This document shows, piece by piece, positions 24,060 through 34,019 of a stretch of 64,000 nucleotides of DNA. Both the position numbers and the translations under genes were made by a program. The stretch comes from Cristatella mucedo (Eukaryota; Bryozoa; Phylactolaemata; Cristatellidae), in contig WPIO01000002.1 of assembly GCA_009760855.2 (NCBI GenBank), positions 6,459,001 to 6,523,000 on the forward strand, written 5' to 3'. Numbering within the stretch: the stretch's first letter is position 1; each line of letters starts with the position of its first letter. Under the pieces are notes generated by a model. That model was not told where the DNA came from, ran no database searches, and saw only the letters and a list, made by a program, of their open reading frames with translations.

Positions 24060-25150
24060 ACATATGCTGCAAAAAAAGCATGATCGAATGGCTAGTGGTA
24101 GCATGCTCAATGACAAGGGTAACATTATTAGACGTGCCTTACACATGGTCGCCAAGCAAATACGGCTAGTGGTAGCATGCACGGCGTCAGCACGCATAAG
24201 CACGCAAAGTGCGATTCCCATAGACCCACAAAATACTGTGACAAACAGGTGTGCTTTATACTATTTTCAAATGTCGTCAAGTAAGGGGATGTCGTGACGC
24301 AGTTGGAAGTGCGTTCCAGGCTTTTAGAGCATACAAACTAAAGGCATGGTCTCTAAAGAATTTAAGGTACGTGGGAGGTTTGGCTAAGCTGTTGGATTCA
24401 GAAAAGCTGGCGGTGCGATACTTAGCATGGTGGGGTGTAGATCTGATTAGCATGCTAGAGCTTAAGAATTAAGAAACCTAAAATTTAGTGGCAGAACCTT
24501 GAAGCCGATGCACTGCTTGACTGGGGGCCTGTCCAGTTCGGTGAGAAGTTTTGTAATGTGGCAACTGCGATAGCTCACGAAAAACAAGTCTAGCTGCAGC
24601 GCTTTGTACGAACTTTAAGCGTTTGATATGGCGGTAGATCATGCTGGTAGACCGGAAATCCGTTACAGAAGTCCATACGGGATATCAATAATGCATGGAC
24701 CGATTTAAATTTAGTATTCCTGTTAACCAAACCTGAGTTTTAGCAATGCTGTGCAGCTGAAAGTAGGCAGACTTGACTGAGGACCTGATGTGGTCATAAT
24801 GAAAAGTCACTTTGGAGCTGCACACCTAGATTTCATGCAGATTCAACAGGAGCTATGCTGGCAGAGCCCATTTTGAGCGTTAGCTTTTCTATCTTCTAAA
24901 GCACACTTGGTTTTCTTATAGCTAGTAAGTTGATTTAATCAACATTCAATTAAAGAAAGTTGGCTGCCACCCATGTCCTGAAGTCATCAATACATGCAGC
25001 AAGGCAGGTGACAGAATTCGTCGCGATGGAGGACTGAGACGGATCAAAGCAAAATTACAGCTGAGTGTCATCCATAGAAGTGAAAGCCTGGTTTGTGCCT
25101 TGTCATCATAAGGGCAAGAGGGACAGTATTAACCGTGAAGAGAAGAGAAG
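24060..25150 (-). mobile_element. CR1/L2-type LINE, RT core to C-terminus, degenerate
   Basis: On the minus strand from 25,090 downwards: a mutated catalytic box (FTSMDDTQL, from F-x-Y-A-D-D-T-Q-L), the thumb region around 24,650-24,800, and the C-terminal block FRDHAFSLYALKAWNALPTA at about 24,330. Many stops and indels. It lies head-to-head with the plus-strand LINE starting at 25,283, the two 5' sides facing each other. Confidence 0.65.
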
Positions 25151-25282
25151 CTGTGAATTTTCCAAATTCTAAAGGAGATAATCATCTGTATTGGTTTATT
25201 AACCGGCTGCTGTACATTTTCAAGATCGCCTGAAGTATTTCAGCTGGTCAGAGAAGAAATGTAAGATAGCATTTCTCACCGA

Positions 25283-27255
25283 GTGATTGAAATGTATTGT
25301 CACCGGGCTGTTGTCCTTGAGGTTTTTCTCTCTCACCAAGACTCAACTTTGCGTTTAGGAATTATCAGCGCATTGCTAGTAGTTGCCCCATCAGAAAGAC
25401 CAGATTCTTCCGTCAAACCTTGCAGCACATCAATGCATACATTCAAGCAAGGCGCCATTGATCTCGTCCTGAAGTTCATATCTCAATCAAAGAAGACAAT
25501 AAATCCCTTGGACCATATTCCCACTCTCCTGCTCCTACGTTGCGTCGACTTGCTGCAGCCATGCATAACTAATATCATTAGTATATCATTAGCCTCAGGT
25601 CATGTCCTGGCACCTTTCAAAAAAGCTGTGTTCAGGCCACTACTCAAGCAAGCGACACTAGACCAAGAGAACTTGAGTAACTACAGCCCAGTCTCCCTTC
25701 TACCATTCCTATCAAAGACACAGGAACGAGTCGTGGCAGAAGAAGAAAAAAAGAAAAGCTGAACTCGTATATTGAAACTTCAAACCATGCTAGTACGTTC
25801 TAGTCTGGCTTTAGAGCTAATCCCTCCATAGAGTCAGCATTGCCTCGGGTGTACAACGACCTACATAGGAATGCAGACTTAGGTAGAGTTCCTCTGCTTA
25901 TTTAGCTCGATCTTCGGCAGCTTTTGATACTATCGATTCCCATGTCCTTGTTGAGCGCTTCTCGTCTCGCCTAGGCAACTCTGGCACTCCTCTGCAATGG
26001 TTCAGGTCCCACCTCAGTGGGAGACTCGAGAGTATTGATGTGAATGGACAAAGATCATCCGAGGTACCTCTGAAATATGGGGTACCTCACTGCTCCGTGC
26101 TAGTTGCGGTTCTTTTCGCTGTTTATACTCTCCCTCTTGCCAATGTGATTGCCAAGCAAAATCCAGACTTTCACTTCCATGAGGATGACACTCTGTTGCA
26201 CCTTTGCTTGTATCCTTCATAATCTTCGAACACCTCGAACTCTCTCAACTCACTTGCTGCATGTATGGTCGACATCCGCACATGGATGGCAGCAAATTTT
26301 CTTAATTTAAATGATGATAAAACTAACTTATTAGTTATGGAAAACTAGGTGTGATTCACAAATTGGAAAGACTAACACTCAAAATCGGCTATGCCAGCAT
26401 ATCTCCTGTTGAATCTGCACGAAATCTAGATATCATGTTCCAAAGTGACCTTTTGCTAGACGACCACATCAGCTCCACAGTCAAGTCTCCCGACTTTCAG
26501 CTACATAATATTGCCAAACTTCGGGCTTTTTTAGATAGGGATGCCACATCTAAGTTCGTCATTGTATTTGTGACATTCCATCTTGAGTTCTGTAACTCAC
26601 TGCTTGCTGGCCCACCGACATGTGCAATCAGGCGCTTACAGCTGGTGCAAAACTTTGCTGCTAGGCTTGCCTGTCGCGAGCGTCGCAGTTTCCACATCAC
26701 ACCACTTCTCGGCGACTTGCACTGACTACCAGTCAAGCAACGGATCAACTTCAAGGTTTTGTCGGTCACTTTTAGGTCTCTTCATTCTTTGGCTCCAGCC
26801 TACCTATCAGATCGGCTCCCTGACAAGGAAAAGCATAGTACTACCCGATTTTTGGAATCTTATTGTTTACCCATGCCTCGCACAAATCTCAATTTCTTTG
26901 GTAACAGTGTCTTTAGTTCGTATGCTCCCAAAGCCTGGAAATCACTCCCGACTTGCGTCACGACAAATTCTGACTCGTCCGCATGTAAAAAGAAACTTAA
27001 GACACACCTATTTATCAAAGCATTAATTGGTCCCCGTGATTCGTCCTCTGCGTGCTTATGCGTGCCGACACTGCGCATGCTGCCACTAACCACACTTGCA
27101 TGCTGACCGTGTGCATGTCACCCCTATCGACGTTATTCATATTGCGTATCAAGCATGCTATGACTTATCATTTGATCGTGTTTTTTTCCAGAAAATGTAG
27201 AGCGCCTAGAAAGATATTGAGCTCTCTTATGGCGCTTTATCAAGGGTAATATTGT
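25283..27255 (+). mobile_element. CR1/L2-type LINE, longest copy, degenerate reverse transcriptase
   Basis: Successive plus-strand frames carry the RT in order: LKFISQSKKTINPLDHIPT and ENLSNYSPVSLLPFLSKTQE (fingers); QWFRSHLSGRLESIDVNG and FHFHEDDTLLHL, a catalytic box in which YADD has become HEDD; then PVESARNLDIMFQSDL, FCNSLLAGPPTCAIRRLQL, NFAARLACRERR, WLPVKQRINFKVLS and SYAPKAWKSLPT. The 3' end has AGCGCCTAGAAAGATATTGAGCTCTCTTATGGCGCTTTATCAAG. At least four frameshifts or stops and the altered active site make it dead. No endonuclease domain was seen upstream. Confidence 0.8.
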
Positions 27256-27259
27256 TGAC

Positions 27260-28195
27260 AAACCTAAGCCGTCTCTAGGGCCGCACTGCAGCTACAGCAC
27301 CCAGCTAGGCTCTAGCTCCCGGAAACCTTTCCGCCTGCTTTTCATTCAGCGACCGAAGGATGCGGTCTCCACGTCACGCACGCACTGGCTGCACAGCCTA
27401 CGAGTAGAGCTGCAACAGACATTACTTATACTTGTACAGAATGCACTGTCGCCAGCTGCTTCCTGCTCGGAAACTGCTCCCCGGAAGCTTGCACCCAAGA
27501 CTGCGAAGGATGCCCGCGTAAATGCGTAATGCGTCTTCGCGTTTCCCGTGACCTCAGAGCACTAGCCCTGGACGAGAGTATTCTGGGGAGCTCTGACCAT
27601 GTTTTTATCGCAAACTCATTTAAAGTCACTGGTAAGACACAGACTGCGCTGGAACGGAAGATCGGCGAAGCATTAGATTCCTGTTGAGCATATCGTCGAC
27701 TGCCGCCATGCACACCTGAGAGTAATTGTCCAGTAGGATTTCTGTCAAAGTCCCGCTAGGCATGCACCTCGGACAAAATAAAATGGCCGGCTCTGCTGTG
27801 CTGAGCTGAAAAACACCTTTCTTTAGTAAGAGGTTGTGTAGCCGCAGCAGGAAGGCGCTTCGTCAGGCTTGCCCCCTTTCCGTGCCTTTCCCTGTGGCGC
27901 TTGAAGCTTGCACTTGCCACGTCTTTGGCCACCTGCCACCAGGTGGCGCGCAAGTCACTGCCATGCACGCCTCGTCGCTGCCGCATTTCCCGGTCGCTTG
28001 CGCTCTAGCATCGTAGCGGCGGCGAGTCTTCGATTTTTTTTCTGCCGATTCTGCTCTCGCTTGCGTTTCACTTCGTCGCTCACTGAATGCTGCATTACTC
28101 GCCGCGAGGGTTGGTGGTGAACCGCAGAATTTCTCTGACACAAACGGACCGCATTAACTTTTACAAAATTGTATCGAGTGATAATAATAGCAATA
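27260..28195. other. GC-rich unique sequence, no gene confirmed
   Basis: Minus- and plus-strand frames of 60-95 codons overlap each other over 27,426-28,141, as expected for GC-rich DNA. No domain was recognised and no splice-consistent chain was found. Confidence 0.35.
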
Positions 28196-28201
28196 GTAAT
28201 A

Positions 28202-28859
28202 CAGTTGTCCCTCGCAACTTCGCGCTTCGACTTTTGCGGCCTCACTCTATCGCGATTTTTTGAAATACGTGTATATTCATTACAAAGCTGACCGACATAG
28301 CTAAAATGATACAGCCCGGGCTCGTTTTCTGAGTCAATTATACACCCATGTATTAAAATTAAAACTAGAATTACTGTACGTATGAAACGCGGAAGAAGAC
28401 GAAGATGCACCTGTTGAAGACACTGCACCACCTGACGACTCTCTTACTGAAGTCAAACATTCAGGGGAGCAGTAACCTTGCTCTTTTTTACTGTGCTGTA
28501 CATCTCTTCATCTTCCTCGCTTCATCAAAAAACGCGCTATTTTCATAGCCTGGTTTTTGTGGGCAACAATTGTGTGTGTGAAATTAAATTTACAATAATA
28601 ACAATATAATGTTTGTAACGTCTAATATGTCTTATTTTGTCTAATATATTTGGTAATGCGAGTGTAATAGTGACTAAAGGGGGCGTTATTTCATGTCCAG
28701 AGGATAATGTAAAAAACTGTGTTTATAGGGTCATAACAGGTTTTCTATGCTGTAACTACGAAAATATTCGATTTATAAATAAAGAATTGTACTTCTTGGA
28801 AATTCACCTATCGTGGTAGAGTCTGGAACGGATTAACCACGATAAACGAGGGTCGACTG
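28202..28859 (+). mobile_element. Tigger/pogo-type (Tc1/mariner superfamily) non-autonomous element, 658 bp
   Basis: Both ends are flanked by TA (28,200-28,201 and 28,860-28,861). The left end begins CAGTTGTCCCTCGCAACTTC; the right end, read inwards, begins CAGTCGACCCTCGTTTATCG. Both fit the CAGTxGxCCCTCG...CGCGG termini of Tigger/pogo elements. Inside, a plus-strand frame near 28,390-28,475 reads NAEEDEDAPVEDTAPPDDSL before a stop, like the acidic C-terminal tail of these transposases. The rest of the transposase is missing, so this is an internally deleted copy. The two termini differ more than expected for a simple MITE. Confidence 0.7.
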
Positions 28860-28864
28860 TAATA

Positions 28865-29310
28865 TATTTGTGTTGCGCCCTTTAAGAGCTGGACTCCTTT
28901 CGAGGCGGCACTTCGCAGATGCTGTACAGAAAGCATTACCGAATGATCATTGTAGAATTCGCAGTCTTCAAGCATAATATTGTTAGATGTACTGCGCAAC
29001 GCGTCGAAATCTGGATCATTAATGGCAGTATCAGCACGCATAAGCACGCGAAAGATTGATCACAAAGGCCCACTAAATGCCGTAATAAACCGGTGTGTTT
29101 AAGCTTCGTTTTAAATGTCGTCATGTCAGAGAATGTCATGACGCCATTCGGCATCGAGTTCCAGGCTTTGGCAGCATATGAACTAAAGGCGCGGTCTCCA
29201 AAGGTTTTTATGTTCATACGAGGTATAACTAAATGAACGTTGTACATGGAACTAGTGACTGGCCTCCAGCAATATTGGCAGGAGAGAATTAGCAAAACAG
29301 TCAAAGGCGA
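28865..29310 (-). mobile_element. CR1/L2-type LINE C-terminus and 3' end
   Basis: The minus-strand frame 29,304-28,936 reads FGDRAFSSYAAKAWNSMPNG, then TTFKTKLKHTGLLRHLVGLC, the standard C-terminal block, and runs into 3' UTR sequence. It sits directly beside the Tigger-like element. Confidence 0.75.
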
Positions 29311-29923
29311 CGATAATTTCTAGCTGTATGTGAAGACGATAGAAACACTATGAGGTTTGAATAACATGCTGAAAGAACTAAATCTCCAGATGCGCTGCAA
29401 CTCATTGCAAAAGAATCAGTGATAAAAGATTAATGACATGCACGGCATCATATTTAGACAAGCATCCGTAAACACGTAAGTATCATGCTTAGAATCATGC
29501 AAAAGCACGTAAGGAGATTCGGGGCCATTAGGTAGTTGGATTTCTCCTCTAATAACATGCGCTGAATCATGCACAGGTAAGCACATCGGAACACAAAACT
29601 GACAAGTTCGCTAGGGAGAAGGAAATGCTGACTGGAGTGGATAGATGTGACTTAACATGATGCGACATATAGATGACTCTTAAGATATTATTTACATGAT
29701 TGAATGAGAACAAGAACAATTTACAGACGGAGAAAACCCTGTGTCGCATTCTTCACCGATCGATGTCTCTCGTTTTAAGGCTGTAGTCCATTCTCGAAGC
29801 GAGATAGCGAATGGCACTTGTCCTGTGTCCAAACAGTCAGTCTCAGACACACGCGACCTCTCTTATGCTTAGCTTTGGCGGTGTCGTCTGCCTCGTCTGA
29901 TTGGCTATCCGACCTTGGCTGTG

Positions 29924-30529
29924 CTAGAAATTCTCGGTCGAAGCAACTGAGAAGAGCCGATAAGTAGCTGCGAACTGCCTACCCGGCATGTACCCGGCAA
30001 GCCCAACCCACTGTCGACAGAGAAGCGTCACTGCCGATTTGTTTTCGTATTGGGCAGTTAGGGCGTCGCAAATGACAGTCGCTAATGATCTCGGGGAATT
30101 TCCGCCGCGAACCTGACAGCCGCCGACGATAGGCTGGCGTGTCAGCCTGAGAGGAGCCCACAGGGTGCCGCTCGCTGAATCTCTCAATAGTCGCGCGACG
30201 TAGTGGTTGCATGCCCTCAGGGTGTTCCCGAACATCGGGGAGGTGCCATCGCGTGACTCCAGCGGGCAACGCGCTTCCGGAAGCCAATTCTGGGACCGGC
30301 TGCAATGAGATAGCGTAATTGTAACGTTTTCGTTTAACGCCTTTCGTTCGAAAAAAAGCACGGAAGTAACTAAGTGCCTCGTCCGTCGGCATATCAATCT
30401 AAGAAGCCGTTTGGCACGCGATCTCATCCGTAGCATTATCTTTCGTGCAATCGCGCATTCGAGACTACGACGATAGGGGGTGGAGAACGCGCGGCCGACT
30501 GGCTGGCAGCTCGTGACGCGCGCCGACAC
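29924..30529 (-). other. unassigned 201-codon open frame in GC-rich DNA
   Basis: An uninterrupted minus-strand frame from ATG at 30,529 to the stop at 29,924, Arg-rich in its first third, with a second overlapping 137-codon frame in another register. No domain, signal peptide or membrane segment was recognised. An overlapping open frame of similar length argues for chance openness in GC-rich sequence. It could still be an exon or lineage-specific gene. Confidence 0.2.
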
Positions 30530-30960
30530 CGGTGTCGCTCGTTCGTCAGCTGGCGCTGCTGGACGACAGCCGCCGCACCCGCTCGCGGCGACGAGCCGCT
30601 TGGCTGCTCGATTCTGAGGGCGGCGGGGCCGAGGCTGTCTCGAGACGCGACCGCATCGGCGTCCACAGCGCTACGCCTGCGCCCTGCGGGCACAGCGCCG
30701 TCGCGACGTTATCGAGCTGTTTGTTGGCTCCTGCGCTCGAGCGCCGCAGCCGCCGCCGAGTGGGCCTTTGGCTGGCGAAGATGCGAGCGTGCGAGACCTG
30801 GCAGACCGTCCAGATAGGGGCCGCTACCGCTGCCGCCGCCGCCGGCGGGCTGCTCCGCGCGCAGCAGTTGCGGTGGCAGCCGGCGGCGGCGTGCCGAGAA
30901 CGGCGCGGGGAGGCGCTGTCTGCCGTCTAACAGCGGGACTATAGACGTCCGTGTTTGCAA
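30430..30960. other. CpG-dense GC-rich stretch, possible CpG island
   Basis: Very high local GC with many CG dinucleotides and GCC/GCCG runs, and frames open on both strands. It contrasts with the AT-rich DNA below 29.8 kb. A promoter role is only a possibility; no TATA box, Inr or downstream gene was identified. Confidence 0.35.
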
Positions 30961-31204
30961 GGTTTTGTTAAATAATTGTGCCAGTATTAGTTTTATCAAA
31001 TCAGCGACTGACGAGCGAACAGTTGCTATTCGGTTACAAACAGGGTGCAGCGGCCTCCAAGTCCGGTCAGAACTAGGCCGGACTTTTTTACGGTAAGATA
31101 TGAGCATTCTTCGTCACTACCGGGCTCCAGCTACTAGCGGTACACCTGCGTGCATTGATGCAGCACCCAAGCAAGTCGCTAGACGTGCAGCAAGGTCCAG
31201 GCGT

Positions 31205-31285
31205 CACAAGTAATAAAAATAACAATGCACTGGATAAAGCGCCCTCAGAGAACTCAATCTCTTCCAAGGCGCTTTCGTCGCGCGC
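31205..31285 (-). mobile_element. LINE 3' terminal fragment
   Basis: The minus strand reads AAGAGATTGAGTTCTCTGAG, then GGCGCTTTATCCAGTGCATTGTTATT, the terminal signature of the LINEs here. No coding part is attached. Confidence 0.65.
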
Positions 31286-31464
31286 TGGCTACGAATAGCA
31301 CCGTGGCGAGAGCTGCAACCGCGGCGTGGTTCTTTCTGGAAGTAGAAGCGCGGCATCCATTGAAGAATGTAGGCCGACAGTATCGGAACGCGGCAATAAT
31401 CGGAGAGCGCCTCTATGTTAAGACATGCCCATGTCCGTGGCCTAGAGAGTTAATCCTAGCTGAT

Positions 31465-31600
31465 TACATAGCCTCCTTTTGTATAGCGACAGAAGAGCCT
31501 TTATGGCTATCACCGCCGCTTGCAGTGGCGATAAAGAATTACCCACCGCAGGAATCGAACCCATGACCTCGGGACCGAGTCTAAAAGTCTAGTTGACGGC
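31465..31600 (-). repeat. tRNA-derived SINE (GTTCGAATCCTGCAG family)
   Basis: The minus strand has CCCGAGGTCATGGGTTCGAT, then TCCTGCGGTGGGTAATTC, TTTATCGCCACTGCAAGCGG, CGGTGATAGCC, ending at ATCAGCTAGGAT. It is the closest match to the copy at 33,840-34,015. Confidence 0.65.
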
Positions 31601-31999
31601 GACGGAGGATTGCAGGCTTGCAGCAGCGGCCGCGGCGTACAACTTCCCTCGGACGTCTCAGTGGCTAGGAGAGAAACTCAAATGCAAGACCGCGTCATCA
31701 GCTCTCTGCCTAACGCAACCCGTCGGCGCTAATGCTGCCGTGGCCGTTGGCTGTTACGCAATCGGCTCCTAAACGTTTTACGCCAGGAGCCGCGCATCAT
31801 TAATATCGGCCATAATCTGGCCGATTGAGCGTGCCGCCGTTTCAATACCTCGGTAAATTCTGGCAGTACTCGTAGAACGCAGCAAGATCGCTCGCTCTCC
31901 CCTGGAGTGAGACTCTATCGCAAGAATGCACAAGCACGTGCACGCGGAGTTCCTCTGCTGAAAACCCGTTACAAATGCTCTCTACAGTTTACAGTTCAT

Positions 32000-32247
32000 T
32001 ACTCGAGCCAGTGGCTGCGCCAATTAACGCTAAAATTCGGGCTAATTTAGACAATGATACTACATCCACATGCTGACCCTGTGCATGTCACCCCTAACCG
32101 TGTTATTCATTTTGTTTGTTTATCACGCATGATATTATTCACCATTCAATTGCATTTCCCTTTGCAGCAAATTTAACGCGCCTAGAGAGAGATTGAGTTC
32201 TCTGAGGGCGCTTTATCAAGTGCATTATTTGTATTATTATTATTATT
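32000..32247 (+). mobile_element. LINE with internal deletion joined to its 3' tail
   Basis: A short RT block (INAKIRANLDNDTTS, cf. 'NIAKLRAFLDRDATSK' in the 25-27 kb copy) is joined directly to 3' UTR (CACATGCTGACCCTGTGCATGTCACC) and to AGAGAGAGATTGAGTTCTCTGAGGGCGCTTTATCAAGTGCATTATT. Confidence 0.65.
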
Positions 32248-32780
32248 CGCCTATGCATTTGCGACATCCCATCTTGACTTGTGCAACTCATTCCTTGCTG
32301 GACGACCGGCCTGTGCAATCCGGCGCTGAAAGTTGGTGCAAAACTCTGCCGCTAGGCTTGTCTGTGGTGAGCGTCGCTGTTGCCACATTACGCTACTTAT
32401 ATTTGACCTGCACTGGCTCCCAGTCAAGCATCAATTTCCAGGTTCTGTCATGCATGTACAGTTCTCTTCATTCTCGGGCTCCAGTATACCAATCCCAACT
32501 TCCTGGCTAGGCACCGTACTACCCACTTTTCTGAATCAAATCGTTAAGCTATACCTCGAAAAAATCTCATATCTTTTGGAGAACGGCTCTTTAGTTCGTA
32601 TGCTCCCAAAATCTGGAACTCAGTTCCGACTGACGTCGTGACATCCCTGACTTGACGGCATTTAAAAAGAAGTTAAAAGCACGCCTGTTTGCCACGACGT
32701 CTAAGGAGTCCTTGTGTTACGCAGTTTTCATGCTTATGCATACTGGCACTTCCTGCTGCAAAACTGACCATAGTCAACTA
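32248..32780 (+). mobile_element. second CR1/L2-type LINE C-terminal remnant, abutting the previous tail
   Basis: It starts immediately after the preceding (ATT)n tail. Frames read SHLDLCNSFLAGRPACAIRR, NSAARLVCGERRCCHITLL, FDLHWLPVKHQF and MLPKSGTQFRLTS, with several frameshifts. Confidence 0.7.
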
Positions 32781-32799
32781 ACTATATTTTGGCTGTTTA

Positions 32800-33835
32800 A
32801 ATAAAAAAACTGCGGCTAAATCGAAGATTTGACAGCGGTGCGTGGAGCCGCCGCGGCGCGGCGCAGACAGAAGAAGACGAATCGCCCTTTGATCAACTTA
32901 AGGACCGCGACCTCGCAAGTGATCGGCGCCTAAGAACGGAAGCGGCTACTGTTCGTAGAGGCCGGATCGAGAGTCCGACGTTGTCTTAACCCGCCCTCGC
33001 TCTGGCAGGGGCCGACTACACCAACGGCGCCTGCGGCAGCGTGGCCGTGGGCTATCGCGGCGTCGCGCGGAGAGGCAGCCTCGCGAGAGATGCCCTGGAA
33101 AAGGCCGCAGCGTGCCGTTGTGGGGCTTCGCGCCTTCTTGATTTAGCCACGAGTCACGCGACAGCGGTCAGCGGAATATTTTCATCTGAACCTAAGCGCT
33201 GCCTTGCACGAAGCCACGTGTATCTCAGCACGTGCAGCCGCCATGAAAGACTTTGGTGGAAGCAAATGTAGCCACAAAGTAAGCTAAGCAATCAGGGCTA
33301 ACGGACACAATTAAAAATGCTTGTGTGCTGATATCGCGCCTTGATCAGGGATGCACGGTTTTTGCATTTTTGATTAAGCAGAGGTATTGAGCGGTCCGAC
33401 GATGGCGACCTGCAGGCCTATTATTAGGACAAACTATGTGCACGGTTGAATGGGCTGGAAAAAATAAAAAAAACTTCAAGCTTACGGGCTATAAAGAACC
33501 TATCACCCTGGACTCAACAGCGTCTGTAGATCGTGCGTGCAATGTTATACGCAACTCCTTCGCGGAGTAAGTATTTACGGCACCACAAAGTAAGTTCGAG
33601 CTCGGTGGACGGTTCTCTGCAATAACGCAGGCATCGGAACCAGTTGAGATGAGCTACCAACTAACGTAGTACCGCGCAAAAAGGACGCTTCAAAAACCAA
33701 CGCTTGACTTGAGACGTATTAGTCATTAAGATTTCTCTCCAGGCCACCGGGGCGATTGCGTTTCTAGCAGCTTTCGTGAAGCAAGCTACAGACAGCGAGT
33801 CCATTGGTTTTGGCAAACAATCTGGTTTATTTATA
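32800..33835. other. no gene recognised
   Basis: A GC-rich part (32,840-33,270) has one open 76-codon plus-strand frame without a domain. The rest is mixed composition with no recognised motif. Confidence 0.4.
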
Positions 33836-33839
33836 CTTA

Positions 33840-34015
33840 CATACTAGCTGATTTAACAGCTTCTGTTTGCTTAGGCACAGAAGAACCTCTACGGCTATCA
33901 CCGCCGCTTGCCGCGGCGGTATAGAATCACCCACCACAGGATTCGAACCTACGACCTCAGGACCTTGGTCATGAATAGCAACCGCCTTACCTAGCGTGCC
34001 GTCGTATTTAAAAGT
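33840..34015 (-). repeat. tRNA-derived SINE (GTTCGAATCCTGCAG family), best copy
   Basis: The minus strand reads GGCACGCTAGGTAAGGCGG (A-box side), then GAGGTCGTAGGTTCGAATCC (B box), TGTGGTGGGTGATTC, GCGGCGGTGATAGCCGTAGA, TTCTTCTGTGCCTAAGCA, ending at AAATCAGCTAGTATGTAAG. It has the clearest two-box promoter of the four copies. Confidence 0.7.
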
Positions 34016-34019
34016 GGTA

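Noticed and set aside
29924-30529. 201-codon ORF as a confident protein-coding gene
   Set aside because: A second long frame overlaps it in another register in very GC-rich DNA and neither shows a domain.
33930-33975. tRNA gene suggested by a perfect GGTTCGAATCC B box
   Set aside because: No cloverleaf can be built around it and the flanks repeat at three other loci; it belongs to a SINE.
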